From Capsaspora owczarzaki ATCC 30864 (lineage: Eukaryota > Opisthokonta > Filasterea): DNA of 64,000 nt. Below the pieces are notes generated by a model, which ran no database searches, had not been told where the DNA came from, and worked only from the letters and a program-made list of their open reading frames with translations. The stretch spans positions 650,894-714,893 of the forward strand of contig NW_011887299.1 of assembly GCF_000151315.2 (NCBI RefSeq), written 5' to 3'. Below, piece by piece: positions 31,768-41,206 of this stretch. Both the position numbers and the translations under genes were made by a program. Positions within the stretch are counted from its first letter, which is position 1, and every line of letters starts with the position of its first letter.

Positions 31768-33497
31768 TGTCTGTTTGCGTGAACAAGTGAGCCAGGGTCG
31801 AGACAAGTTTTGCATCTAGTTAATAAGCAAAATCGTGTGCGCATGCAACCGCGAGGTGCCCCCCCCCCAACGGTTTTGACTGAGAAAAGCGATTGCTGCT
31901 GAAGCGGGATGGTATGCAACAAAGAATAGGCCGAAGACTTCTCTGCTGGTTTCTCAAATAATGACAATGACTCGCTATTATGGCTGTAGACGGGACGCTC
32001 AACCCGCCCAAGACGAGCACGGTCGAGCGCGGCTGTATTGGATCTGAATTTGGGTGCGATCATGAGGCGATCTTTGCGGGGCTTTGTTCTCACAACCGCG
32101 CAGACGCTCCAGCGCATCTTTTCCCCGCACTCTACACTTGGTCTGCGATGTATTACTAGCCAAATGTTTAAACAGCGGAGATGCAGGGACAGGGAGGCTT
32201 CGGGGAGGGGGCAGGGAGCCCGGGGGGTGGTGGTGTTAAGTGGCACCGAGTCGAGACCTCAACGTCACGGGTCTCTTCCGGGTTCTCCTGCTCTCCCCTT
32301 CCGCCGAAGCTTGACCGAGTCCCAACCCACTTCAAATGGTGCGCTGTACTAGACTACCCCCCTCATCGTGCGTATCAGCCAAGCAAACAGCGGCGAGCAC
32401 CCAGGCCTGGGTTTCGCATTTGGTTGAATGGTATGCTTTTTTGTTTTGTTTACTTTTTGCATTTTGCCTTTTGTTTTGATTGAGGTTTCCCATCAGCCAC
32501 CAAAGCAAAGCGCAGGATAAGAGCAGTTGCAGTGGCGACAGCAAAGTTGCGTTGGAAGGGTGGCTGTTTGCTCTGGCAGAGGCGGAGCGTGCAGAGCAGG
32601 GGGCGGGCGCGGGAGAAGGGGGGTGTGAAGAATGAGGGGGAGGGAAGGGTTTGGCGCGAAAACGGAGCAACGGAAGCGCGGAAGACGGAAGCGCGGAAGC
32701 TTCCGATGGAAAAAGACAAAAACAACACAAAACAAACAGCAACCATGGCGCGACTGGAAATTCTCACACCAGAGAGAGAGGAAGAGGGGGAGGGGGAGAG
32801 ATGCGCGAACAGCGGCCTTGCACACCCACTTTGCTGAATTCCGCGCAGTTTGTTTGCAACGCTCCCAACAAAAACAAAACTCACACAAAGAGAAACAAGG
32901 AACAAACACGCCAAAACACAAACAAATAAAGCTTACGAGAGAAAAAACAAAAAACAAAAACTGATCGCAATTGGGTTATTTCCTAAAATTGAAGTGCATC
33001 CGACTCGATTTCCAGTGCATGGGCTAGGCAGCGGCAGCACAGTTCTATCCCGCGTAACCGTCACCATTGTGAAGCAGAGCCTTTATCAACGACCTCTACG
33101 GGGACTAATACTTGTTTGTCTTGTTCTGTCTGTTGTTGTCGCGATGCGTCTCGCAAAAAGCGAACACCAAAGTGAGCTGGATCCGGATTCTGCTCTGCCC
33201 CTGTCGGCCCTTCCCCTCATTCTTCATGATATTCTTGAGAACACGATAATTTTGTGTGTCCATACTAGCATGCTACAGTTTCCGGGTGAGGTCGTAAGAG
33301 AAGCAAGCCGACGATTAAAATCGAAAGAGTGCCATTTCGACCCGGTGCTTCAAACCCGAATGTACCACCGTCTGATAAGCCTTGCAACATGAACTACAAA
33401 CATAAATCCTCGATTGCAGCTCCGAGATCCGAAATCTGCAAGTCTGTTTCTCAGTCTCTGATCCAAACCACTCCTCCTTTGTGCAACTCTCCCGAAC
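31768..33497. other. 1.7-kb divergent intergenic region, no confident gene
   Basis: This separates the LRR receptor (-) from VTI1 (+). It contains a C-run at 31860-31868, a GC-rich patch at 32180-32240, a purine-rich segment on the plus strand at 32590-32800 (GGGAGGG and GGAAGCGCGGAA repeats), and an A-rich patch at 32850-32960. An open frame over 32850-33392 shows no recognisable protein. Most of this is probably promoter and 5' UTR sequence; a weakly conserved gene cannot be excluded. Confidence 0.45.
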
Positions 33498-35382
33498 ATG
33501 GCGTCCAGCGAGCTCTTTGAGAACTACGAGTTTGAGTTTACCAACATCTCGGCCAGCATCACCAAGAAGCTGAGCTCGCAAATCCCAAACTTTACCGGCG
33601 GTAAGGCTTCATGATTCTTTACATCTGTTGTTGGTGAGCTGTGGGGGGCTCACTGGAGCGTATTGCAGCCGCCCTTTATTTTCCTTGGCTCACACGCGCC
33701 GTTTAGTGAATCCCGTTCCTATCACTTTGCAATCTCGTCATCGTCGCTTTTTTTCCCCTTTATTTTTATTTTCCTCATTATTATTATTATTATTGCTTCC
33801 TTGCCCTTTCCCCCCTCTTCCCGCACTTCCATTGTCGCCTTTCCCCCTCCACTCTCTCTCACCAGCAGCACCTCGCTTTGATGGAGCTGCGCGGCCCAGG
33901 GGGGTGGGGGCCCGCCGTTGAAAGCATCGTCCAGTCGTTCAGCAGTCACACGCTTCTCCTTCTCCTCTTCACCTCTCCTCTCTTCCCACCTTCACCCTCC
34001 ACCCTCTTCTGTCCTCCCTCATTCATCACGCTGCTGCTGCTGCTACTGCTGCCAATGTGCTCAAAGCGCCAAAGCTCGAATGCTGGGGCCCCCAAACAAA
34101 CAGCCCATCCAACTCTACTCCATGGAGTTCTATGGAGTTTGCATTGGCTTTTCTTTCTACTCCACACTCGGCTGTCTTTGCAACACGCTGGGATGATCGC
34201 TGGGATGCTCACTTTTGTGTGCTGTTTTTGGTGCTTCATGCCACAGAGCAACGCAAGGCTGCGATCAAGGCGGTCGAGAAGGAAATCGTCCAGGCCGATG
34301 AGATTGTAAGCCAGAAGCCCTCTCTGGACCCTCGTCAATCACAGCACATCCAATCGAGAGACAGGATTGCATTGTGTTGGGGTTGGGGTTGGGGTTGGGG
34401 TTGGGGTTGGGGTTGGCGCAATGGCTCGGTTTTCGGGCGAGACACGAGCTCAGTCACAGTTCAACACCGTTCCTAACTTTGTTCTTCCGCTTCTCTCAGG
34501 TGCAAGGCATGGAGCTCGAGCTCAAGAACGCACCGGCACAGTTCCGCCCGCGTCTGCAAACAAAGCTGAAGACGTACCAGAACGAGCTTGCTCGCATCAA
34601 GAAGGAGCTGGTATGAATGCCGTTCCAACTTTTTCGTTTGTCTCCCCTCTCCCCTGTCCAGCAAACTCACATCCGTCGTTTTTCACAGCGTGGCTTGACA
34701 AATTCTGGCAATCGCGACGATCTTCTCGGCGGAGGCTCTGGCGCTGGATCCCCTGCTGGCTTTGGCGGCCGAAGTGCTTACCAAGATGTCGAGGCACAGT
34801 CCAACGACCAACGCTCGCGCATTCTCGACTCTCACGACCGTCTGAACCGCACTACCGGCCGGCTAGACAACGCACAGCGTGTTGCTGCCGAATCTGGTGA
34901 GTTTTTAATTTGGTGAATTGTTTATTTGTAGGGGGATTCATTTGTTCTCACATCGTCGTCGTCGCGTCGTAATCACAGAGGCCATTGGCCAGGACATTCT
35001 TGGCGAGCTTGGCACCCAGCGTGAGACCATTGTTCGCGTTCGAGGACGGGTGAGTTTATTATTTTCTGCCGGGCAGGTTTGGTCCACGCGCTTCCAATTT
35101 CTCACTGTGGTGCTTGAAACCCTTGTTCTTATAGTTGCACGAGACGGACGACAACCTGACTCGCAGTCGGCGTATTCTTAACGGCATGTATTACCGGTAA
35201 GGCGAGCAACAGCGTTTGTTTGTTTGATTTGTTTGATTTTTTTTTGGGGGAGCGGCTGGACTAACAGCTCCCTGCGCCCTGCCTACAGAATCATCCAAAA
35301 CCGCCTCATTATGTACATTATCGTCTTGGTTCTCATGGGCATTCTTGGTATCGTTGTGTACATGCGCTTCTTCAAGAAGTAA
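33498..35382 (+). CDS. VTI1: Qb-SNARE VTI1
   Basis: Seven exons (33498-33600, 34247-34305, 34500-34610, 34689-34896, 34979-35049, 35135-35196, 35289-35382) give 235 residues. The N-terminal Habc-type bundle begins FENYEFEFTNISASITKKL and includes the ARIKKEL segment. A Gly-rich linker leads to the Qb SNARE motif (SRILDSHDRLNRTTGRLDNAQRVAAES, EAIGQDILGELGTQRETI, RGRLHETDDNLTRSRRIL) with the central glutamine of the zero layer at GTQRE. The C-terminal anchor is LIMYIIVLVLMGILGIVVY. VTI1 pairs with other SNAREs in Golgi, endosome and vacuole fusion. Intron 1 is 646 bp. Intron 2 contains a (TTGGGG)n array. All introns are GT-AG. Confidence 0.94.
34376..34416 (+). repeat. (TTGGGG)n array in VTI1 intron 2
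   Basis: Six to seven uninterrupted TTGGGG units lie on the transcribed-sense strand. The unit equals a ciliate-type telomere repeat and can form a G-quadruplex in the pre-mRNA or DNA. It lies inside an intron, far from any chromosome end visible here. Confidence 0.9.
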
Positions 35383-35878
35383 TTTTTGAACAGCCGGTCG
35401 ATTGCTATTTTTTTTTCATTGTGCGGTTGTTGTCGGTCGCACCTGTTCTCTCTTGTTCTCTCTTGTGTTGTTGATTCTTGCCTTTGTCCTTTGTCTGTTT
35501 CTCTCACCACTTTGTCCAGCCGCCCGGTGATTTTGCAGTGTTTTTGTGTTTGTTCTTTGTTGTTGGTGTTTCTGTTTTGCTTCGTCGGTATTGCTGCAAT
35601 CTGGTATTCTCAAATTGAAATTGTTATTTTGATGCCATTGCCTCCATTGCACCTTGTATGCGTTGCACCCGGTCTTGCAGCGATGATCGACTTGTCCGAC
35701 CATTTTTGCCACCTGCACGATGTCCCTCTTCTTTTGCGTGGCTTCTTAATTCCCGTTACACGACTTGCATCTGCAGTCTTACTTTGGTTTGCGTGCATTT
35801 GCTTTTCCTTCGTTCTTCTGGCCAGTGTGGAACACGGCTTCGTTTCCTTCCTCGCCCGCTTCACCCCCTTTCTTCTCA
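35383..35878 (+). promoter_or_regulatory. Upstream region of the TBC gene
   Basis: T-rich sequence with several TTG runs between the VTI1 stop and the first plausible start (35879) of the TBC gene. Open frames here are hydrophobic readings of T-rich DNA and are not convincing. Confidence 0.4.
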
Positions 35879-38800
35879 ATGTGGAACTGGTTGTCGTCGC
35901 TCGTGGATTCGTCCGCGCCACAGCAGCACCAGCAGTCATCATCACAGTCATCATCGCTCTACCGCTCTGTTGCCGGGAATGAGGACGAGGACCACGAGGA
36001 CCACGACGACGACTGGGAGGACGGCGCTGAGAATGATGATGACGCGGATGAGCGTGCGCCCGTCCGCCGTCCTGCCAAGCACCGCCGCACCCACCACGGC
36101 AAGACAGATGTAGCAGCAGATACAACCACCACCACCACCACCACCACCACCACCACCACCATCAGCGACTCGATGTGCAACTACCTCGACGGGCTGGGCG
36201 ACGACATGCAGGTCCAACAACTCCGACAAGGTCCCTGAAGGTAACGCCATGACCCCGACTCCGACCCCGACTCCGTTTGGACGCAGTGTGTCGTCGGTAG
36301 TGCCTCAAGCAACGGCGCGGAGCTCGTCAGGCGGACCGACTGGCGCGAGGAGCGCGACAAAAGCCAGCCAAAGCAGTATTGCGGCACGGTCTGCAAGCGT
36401 GCCAACAACGACGTCTGTCAGTCTCCACTCTGCGCCCAATGCACGGCAGCAACAGGCACAACAGCACTCTAGTGGATCGCATCGCCTGTTGACTGGCAGC
36501 AGCACTGGTAGCTCAGCCATCCAAGCCAAGCCAATGGTCATGCCACACATCCAGTGGAATGCTCTGACACCGTCCGTCAACGCCCCAGCGACCAAGGCGA
36601 ACAACCCCAGCCAGGTAACTAAGCTTGGAAAGCGTCTCTTGAAAAAAAAAAAAAAAAGAAAGGCCGATCGAGTCACTTACTTTTTTATGATCAATTCTGT
36701 TGTTTTGGCAACATTTCACACAGCAGCTCATTGACGTCGTATCGTTGACATCGGAAGCTTCCACACCCGCGGATGGATCAAGCATGTCCCTGTCGTCGAC
36801 ATCCTTGTTTGAAGAAGGGGCCGAAATGGTGCGCAAGGAAGACGCGGATTCCGACGCGAGCAGCTTTGTCGAGAGTCTGGCAAGCGAGTCCGACTTGAGC
36901 GACATGGACGAGCCCACATCCTCCAGCAAGAAGAACGACAAGAGTACGACATCTCCGAGTTCCGAGGACGAGGCCGAGTCTGGGGGGTCGCCAGCACAGC
37001 GCGCACCTGCCCCTTCGGCGTCCATCTTCCCCGTCCTTTCTTCGGGATCGTCGTCCAACTTTCGTTCCTCGCTCAAGTACAAGCCGGTGGTACTTGCCGA
37101 CTTGGACGGCTCTGGAGACGAGAGCGACAGCCACCAGTCCTCGTTCAGTCTCGGTGTGCCCCATGCGTCGTTCATGCGCTCGCAATCAATCAACACTGTC
37201 ACCGAAAGCGACAGCGACGAGGCATCCAACCGACGCGCCGGCAAGCACTCACGCACTCATGCCACCGCGAGACCATCGCGCACGCAACCGGCGGCGACCG
37301 CGGCAGCGACCTTGTCCAGCAACGTCCGGGCGTATCGGTGCGTGATTCGTAGTCTACGCCCCACACCCGATGCTTGGGAAGCCGGTGGCTGGGCGAGCGA
37401 AACTCTGGCCACCTTGCAACGCCGGCAGGAGGAGCTGGAGAAGGAGCGTCAGACTGCCGCTGCAAGCAGGCAAAAAGGCTCTGCCGGCCAGGCGGAGGAC
37501 AGCGATGAGGATCTCTTCTCTGTCCCGCAAGGTCTCAAGGATTTGTTTTCTTCGATTTGGAGCAAGATTGGCAATGAAGCCACACCCTCGGCCGCCAGTC
37601 CAACATCAGGAAATGCGCGCAGCAGCAGCAATGAGTCGTCTTCTGCGGAAGCCACAGACAAAGCGACGGTCGTGGCCGCCAGTCCCTCGGTCGCTCCAAG
37701 CAAGGGCTCTGCCCGGCTGATGCCGGTGGACGAGTATGGTGTCGAGTTGAGCTCGGTCTGCTCGAGTTCCCGCGCGTTGGTGCCCGCTCCGCACCACCAT
37801 CACTCGCCCGAGCTCGATACAGCGCGCACAAGGCATCAAATTCGATGGCTTGCCTATCTTGAAAAGGTGTACAACGTGCGCAGCAAGGAGGTGCGGTGGG
37901 CGACTCTTGGCGCGACGCTTCCGCCTGCCGAGAATCTGACCCAGCTCATTCGCGGAGGCATCCCCAACAAGTTCCGGCGTCACGTAAGGAGGAGCTTGAG
38001 AGACAAGCAAGGAATGGATTCAAGGGATTTGTGTTGAGCATTGACGTTGTTTTTGTTTTCGATTTTCCTGTGCAGATTTGGTTGAGGGCCACCTCCGCCA
38101 TGAGCCAATGGAGGTCTCAGCCAGACATGTATGCATACTTGCAGCAACAATCCGGTGGTGATCATGGCGAGTACCATCGACAAATCGAAAAGGTAAGGCA
38201 GCATGGGCGACGTCACTTGCTTGTGTTTCTTTGTTATTGTTTGAAGTGGTTTAACCTGGGCCTCTGCTTGCCTCTCTTTCCAGGATCTTTTGCGAACCAT
38301 GCCGGATAACATTTTCTTTGCGTCTGCCAATGCCCCCGGCATTGCGCGACTCAGACGAGTCCTGCACGCGCTGTGCTGGCGGTTCCCCGAGGTCGGCTAC
38401 TGCCAAGGCATGGGCGTGATTGTCGCCAGCTTCTTGCTTCTGATGGAAGAAGAGGAAGCCTACTGGATGATGGAAACGTTGATGGCTCGAATGCTGCCCG
38501 ATCAGTACTATTCCAAGGTCCTTCTCGGCGCTCAAGCAGACCAGCGTGTGCTGAAGGAGCTTGTTGCGCAACGCCATCCTGATTTGCATGCCAAGCTGGA
38601 GGAGCACTGCGTCGATATCACGCTGATTTCGCTGAACTGGTTTTTGACTCTGTTTGCCAACGTTGTGCCGCTCAAGGTAGGTTTCGAGATGTTGGTTTGG
38701 TATTGTTGGCACAAGTTTTGGGTTGATCATCGTTGCTGATTCCTGTTTTGTTTTGTTTCTTCTTCTGAAGATTGCCCTTCGCATTTGGGACTGCATCCTC

Positions 38801-39223
38801 TTTGAGGGCACAAACCTGCTCTTCAACTTTGCCCTGGCAATGATCGGTCGCCACCACGACGAGCTGATGTCGCTGATGTCGCTGCATGACACTGGCGCCC
38901 TGTTCAAAATGTTAACCTCGCTGCCTTCTCGGGAAACCGATGCCGAGGCAACGCAGAAGCTTTACTGTTCTTTTTTTTTGAGACCAACTGTTGCTCGCCT
39001 CCTTTGGGTTTTCAAACAGAATGCTTTGAGTAAAATCACGCTCGATGCCAAGTGGATTGCAGAAAGGCACGAGCACCACCGCGTCGCCATCGGGCAGGAA
39101 TTGGCCGAGCTGGACGTTCTCCGTAAATCTTCCACGCACGAACGCCCGAAAGCAGTCACTTTGACGAGCAGCGAGGCTGAAAGCTCGGCCCCAAGCGAGG
39201 CTGATGTGACTGTTTCAGCATGA
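35879..39223 (+). CDS. TBC-domain Rab GTPase-activating protein, SGSM3-like
   Basis: The C-terminal half is clear. Exons at about ...-36615, 36723-37983, 38076-38192, 38284-38676 and 38771-39223 encode a TBC domain running from LIRGGIPNKFRRHIWLRATSAM through EKDLLRTMPDNIFFASA to WDCILFEGTNLLFNFALAMI. The catalytic arginine-finger region reads GIARLRRVLHAL...FPEVGYCQGMGV, with the YCQG glutamine-finger motif present. It matches SGSM3 (RUTBC3) best, but the SH3 and RUN domains that follow in animals are absent. The N-terminal 600 residues are Ser/Ala/Asp-rich. The N-terminus is uncertain: a frame from ATG 35879 (MWNWLSSLVDSS..., acidic run, poly-Thr) must change frame between about 36213 and 36300, and no intron there is clearly right. 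The TBC part should accelerate GTP hydrolysis on a Rab. Confidence 0.8.
36124..36162 (+). repeat. (ACC)n microsatellite coding poly-Thr
   Basis: About 13 ACC triplets encode a poly-threonine tract in the N-terminal frame of the TBC gene. It sits just before the point where the reading frame becomes ambiguous. Confidence 0.85.
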
Positions 39224-39520
39224 TAACGGCGATTGTCCGATGATCCTGCATGCTACGACTACCAAAAAACGAAACGTGTGTTGATATTTTTTTTACTGCT
39301 TTGTATTTTCTGCTTCTTTTCAGTGGTGGGTGCTTGTTTCTTCTTCTGAGCATCTGCTTTTGTACAAAACAAATTCTAAGAAAAGGAAACAATAATGAAC
39401 AGAACACAATCACGCAGTCTTCTTGATTCACTCGCTGCAATAGATCAAGCTCGAGTGATTTTATTCGACCACTCCCATCTCCCCATCTCCCTTCACAAAA
39501 TATCTCAGACACTGAGCACA
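39224..39520 (+). promoter_or_regulatory. Intergenic region between TBC and MFS genes
   Basis: T-rich then A-rich DNA with no supported gene. It carries the MFS promoter. Confidence 0.35.
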
Positions 39521-41092
39521 ATGGGTGTGGCGGCCATCTTAACGGATTTGCGTCCGCCACGCCGCCTGGTGCTCCCGTTCAGCTGCGGGACGCTCCTGCT
39601 GCTATGCATGGGCACCATCTACTCGTTCGGCGTGCTCGGCGTGCGCATCAAGTCGCGCCTGGAGCTGACCGAGCCCGAGATCACGGCCATCCAGACTGCG
39701 GGCCTGCTCGGGATGTACTTTGGCGTGACGTCGGGCCTGTTCTTTGACCGCTTTGGCCCGCGCCTGACCTGCCTGGTCTCTGCTGCAATCGCCAGCGGAT
39801 GCTACCTTGTGACGTACGCGAGCCTCGCGGGGACGTTCTGGGCGCCCACGGATACGCCGTACGAGCTGCTCGTCGCCCTCTTCTTTGGCATCGGACAGGC
39901 CTCCCACGGCTTTTACACGGCCGCGATGGCTGTCAATCTGCGCTGGTTGCCGTTCCACATCCGGGCCAAGGCGACCGGCGTGCTCGCGGCGTGCGTCGGG
40001 CTCTCGTCCGGCATCTTCACCCTCATCTACGAGGCGTTCAACGAGGCCAACAGCTACTACATTTTCGTCGCGGGCGCCTATACGTTCGTGGGTATCATTG
40101 GTGCAATATTCCTCAAGTTCCCTCCGTCGAGTGGCGACGGAGCAGCTGCTGCGCATTCGTCAACGTCGGCTGGCACGACTGAAATTGCCATGACACCACC
40201 AAAGCGGCAGCGATCGTCGCGGCGGTCGGCAAAGTACGCTCGCCTTCAAGAGGAGGAAGAAGCAGATGAAGACGACGACGACGAAGACCACGATGATGCT
40301 CAAGCAGAGAAGGAAGAAGCCGCCGCCGCCGCCGCCGACGACGACGAAGGCCAGAACGCACCTTCTGTCGACGAGGAGAGTCACAAGCAGCTCGCACAGC
40401 TCGCACAGACAGACCCGAATCTCGACATTACCGGCAAGCGCTTGCTGCTCAATTCAAACTTTTGGATTTTGTTTTTCGTCATGGCAATGCAAGATGGTGC
40501 TGGTGCCATGTTTATCAACAAGCTCGGCTCGATTATTGCGACAGAGCCAGACTGTGGCTGCAACAAGAGCACGCTCACGGTCGCGTTTGCCATTGCGAAC
40601 GCATGTGGTCGCATCTTCTGGGGCTCTGTTGCCGATGCCTACCGACGGGTCCTGTCGCCCGTTTTGGTACTGCTCCTCACGGTGGCCGGAATGGGTGGTG
40701 CAATGGTCTTTGTTGCAGCATTCCCAGCGCAGCTGGCGTTGGCGTCCATCATTGTAGCGCTGTGCTTTGGCGGCCTCATGGCGCTGGGCCCCGTCATTGT
40801 CGGCGAGCTGTTTGGCTTCAAGCATTTCGGTACCAACTGGGGAATGACAGTCTTGTCGCCTGCCGCGGGTACGATTCTGTTCAGCATCATGTACAGCCAA
40901 ATTTACGTGTCGCAGATTGCCGATCCCACCCAAACCAACTGCTACGGTGTCGCTTGCTTCCGGCTGTCCTTCATTCTGGCGGCCTTGGCGTGTGCAGTTG
41001 CGACTGTCGTTTGCTACTGGCTTCACCGACGAACGTATGCCAATCCTGCCTGCGTCATTGCGACAGGTTCGCGATCAGGCGCCATGCATTGA
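39521..41092 (+). CDS. Nodulin-like major facilitator superfamily transporter
   Basis: A single exon encodes 523 residues from the ATG at 39521 (an ATG 126 bp upstream is in frame but adds an unconserved leader). Twelve hydrophobic segments are visible in two halves, split by an acidic and Ala-rich loop (residues about 240-285, nucleotides 40250-40350). Family marks include YSFGVLGVRIKSRLELTE in helix 1, the DRFGPR loop between helices 2 and 3, NKLGSIIATEP before helix 8, and GRIFWGSVAD. This pattern is that of the nodulin-like/OFA branch of MFS carriers, which includes monocarboxylate and other organic-anion transporters. The substrate cannot be told. It is convergent with NOC4, 114 bp away. 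Confidence 0.85.
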   Translation: MGVAAILTDLRPPRRLVLPFSCGTLLLLCMGTIYSFGVLGVRIKSRLELTEPEITAIQTAGLLGMYFGVTSGLFFDRFGPRLTCLVSAAIASGCYLVTYASLAGTFWAPTDTPYELLVALFFGIGQASHGFYTAAMAVNLRWLPFHIRAKATGVLAACVGLSSGIFTLIYEAFNEANSYYIFVAGAYTFVGIIGAIFLKFPPSSGDGAAAAHSSTSAGTTEIAMTPPKRQRSSRRSAKYARLQEEEEADEDDDDEDHDDAQAEKEEAAAAAADDDEGQNAPSVDEESHKQLAQLAQTDPNLDITGKRLLLNSNFWILFFVMAMQDGAGAMFINKLGSIIATEPDCGCNKSTLTVAFAIANACGRIFWGSVADAYRRVLSPVLVLLLTVAGMGGAMVFVAAFPAQLALASIIVALCFGGLMALGPVIVGELFGFKHFGTNWGMTVLSPAAGTILFSIMYSQIYVSQIADPTQTNCYGVACFRLSFILAALACAVATVVCYWLHRRTYANPACVIATGSRSGAMH

Positions 41093-41206
41093 TATTTCCC
41101 CCACCAGCGAAACTCATCGTTATTGTTTTTTTTTTTGTTATTTTCACTTTATGTTAGTTTCATGTATTTTTGTCAACCCTGTTCGTAAACGACTTTGTAT
41201 TGCAAA

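Noticed and set aside
32332-32957. Overlapping minus-strand frames rich in Phe, Cys and Ser
   Set aside because: They are translations of a purine-rich plus strand; several frames are open at once and none looks like a protein.
32850-33392. Plus-strand frame of 180 residues upstream of VTI1
   Set aside because: It starts in A-rich low-complexity DNA and shows no recognisable motif; kept only as a remote possibility.
33320-33400. Possible tRNA near a GGTCGAAAT box on the minus strand
   Set aside because: No acceptor stem or anticodon arm can be paired around it.
39395-39520. N-terminal extension of the MFS transporter from ATG 39395
   Set aside because: The added 42 residues are hydrophilic, unlike family members, and the ATG at 39521 starts directly before helix 1.
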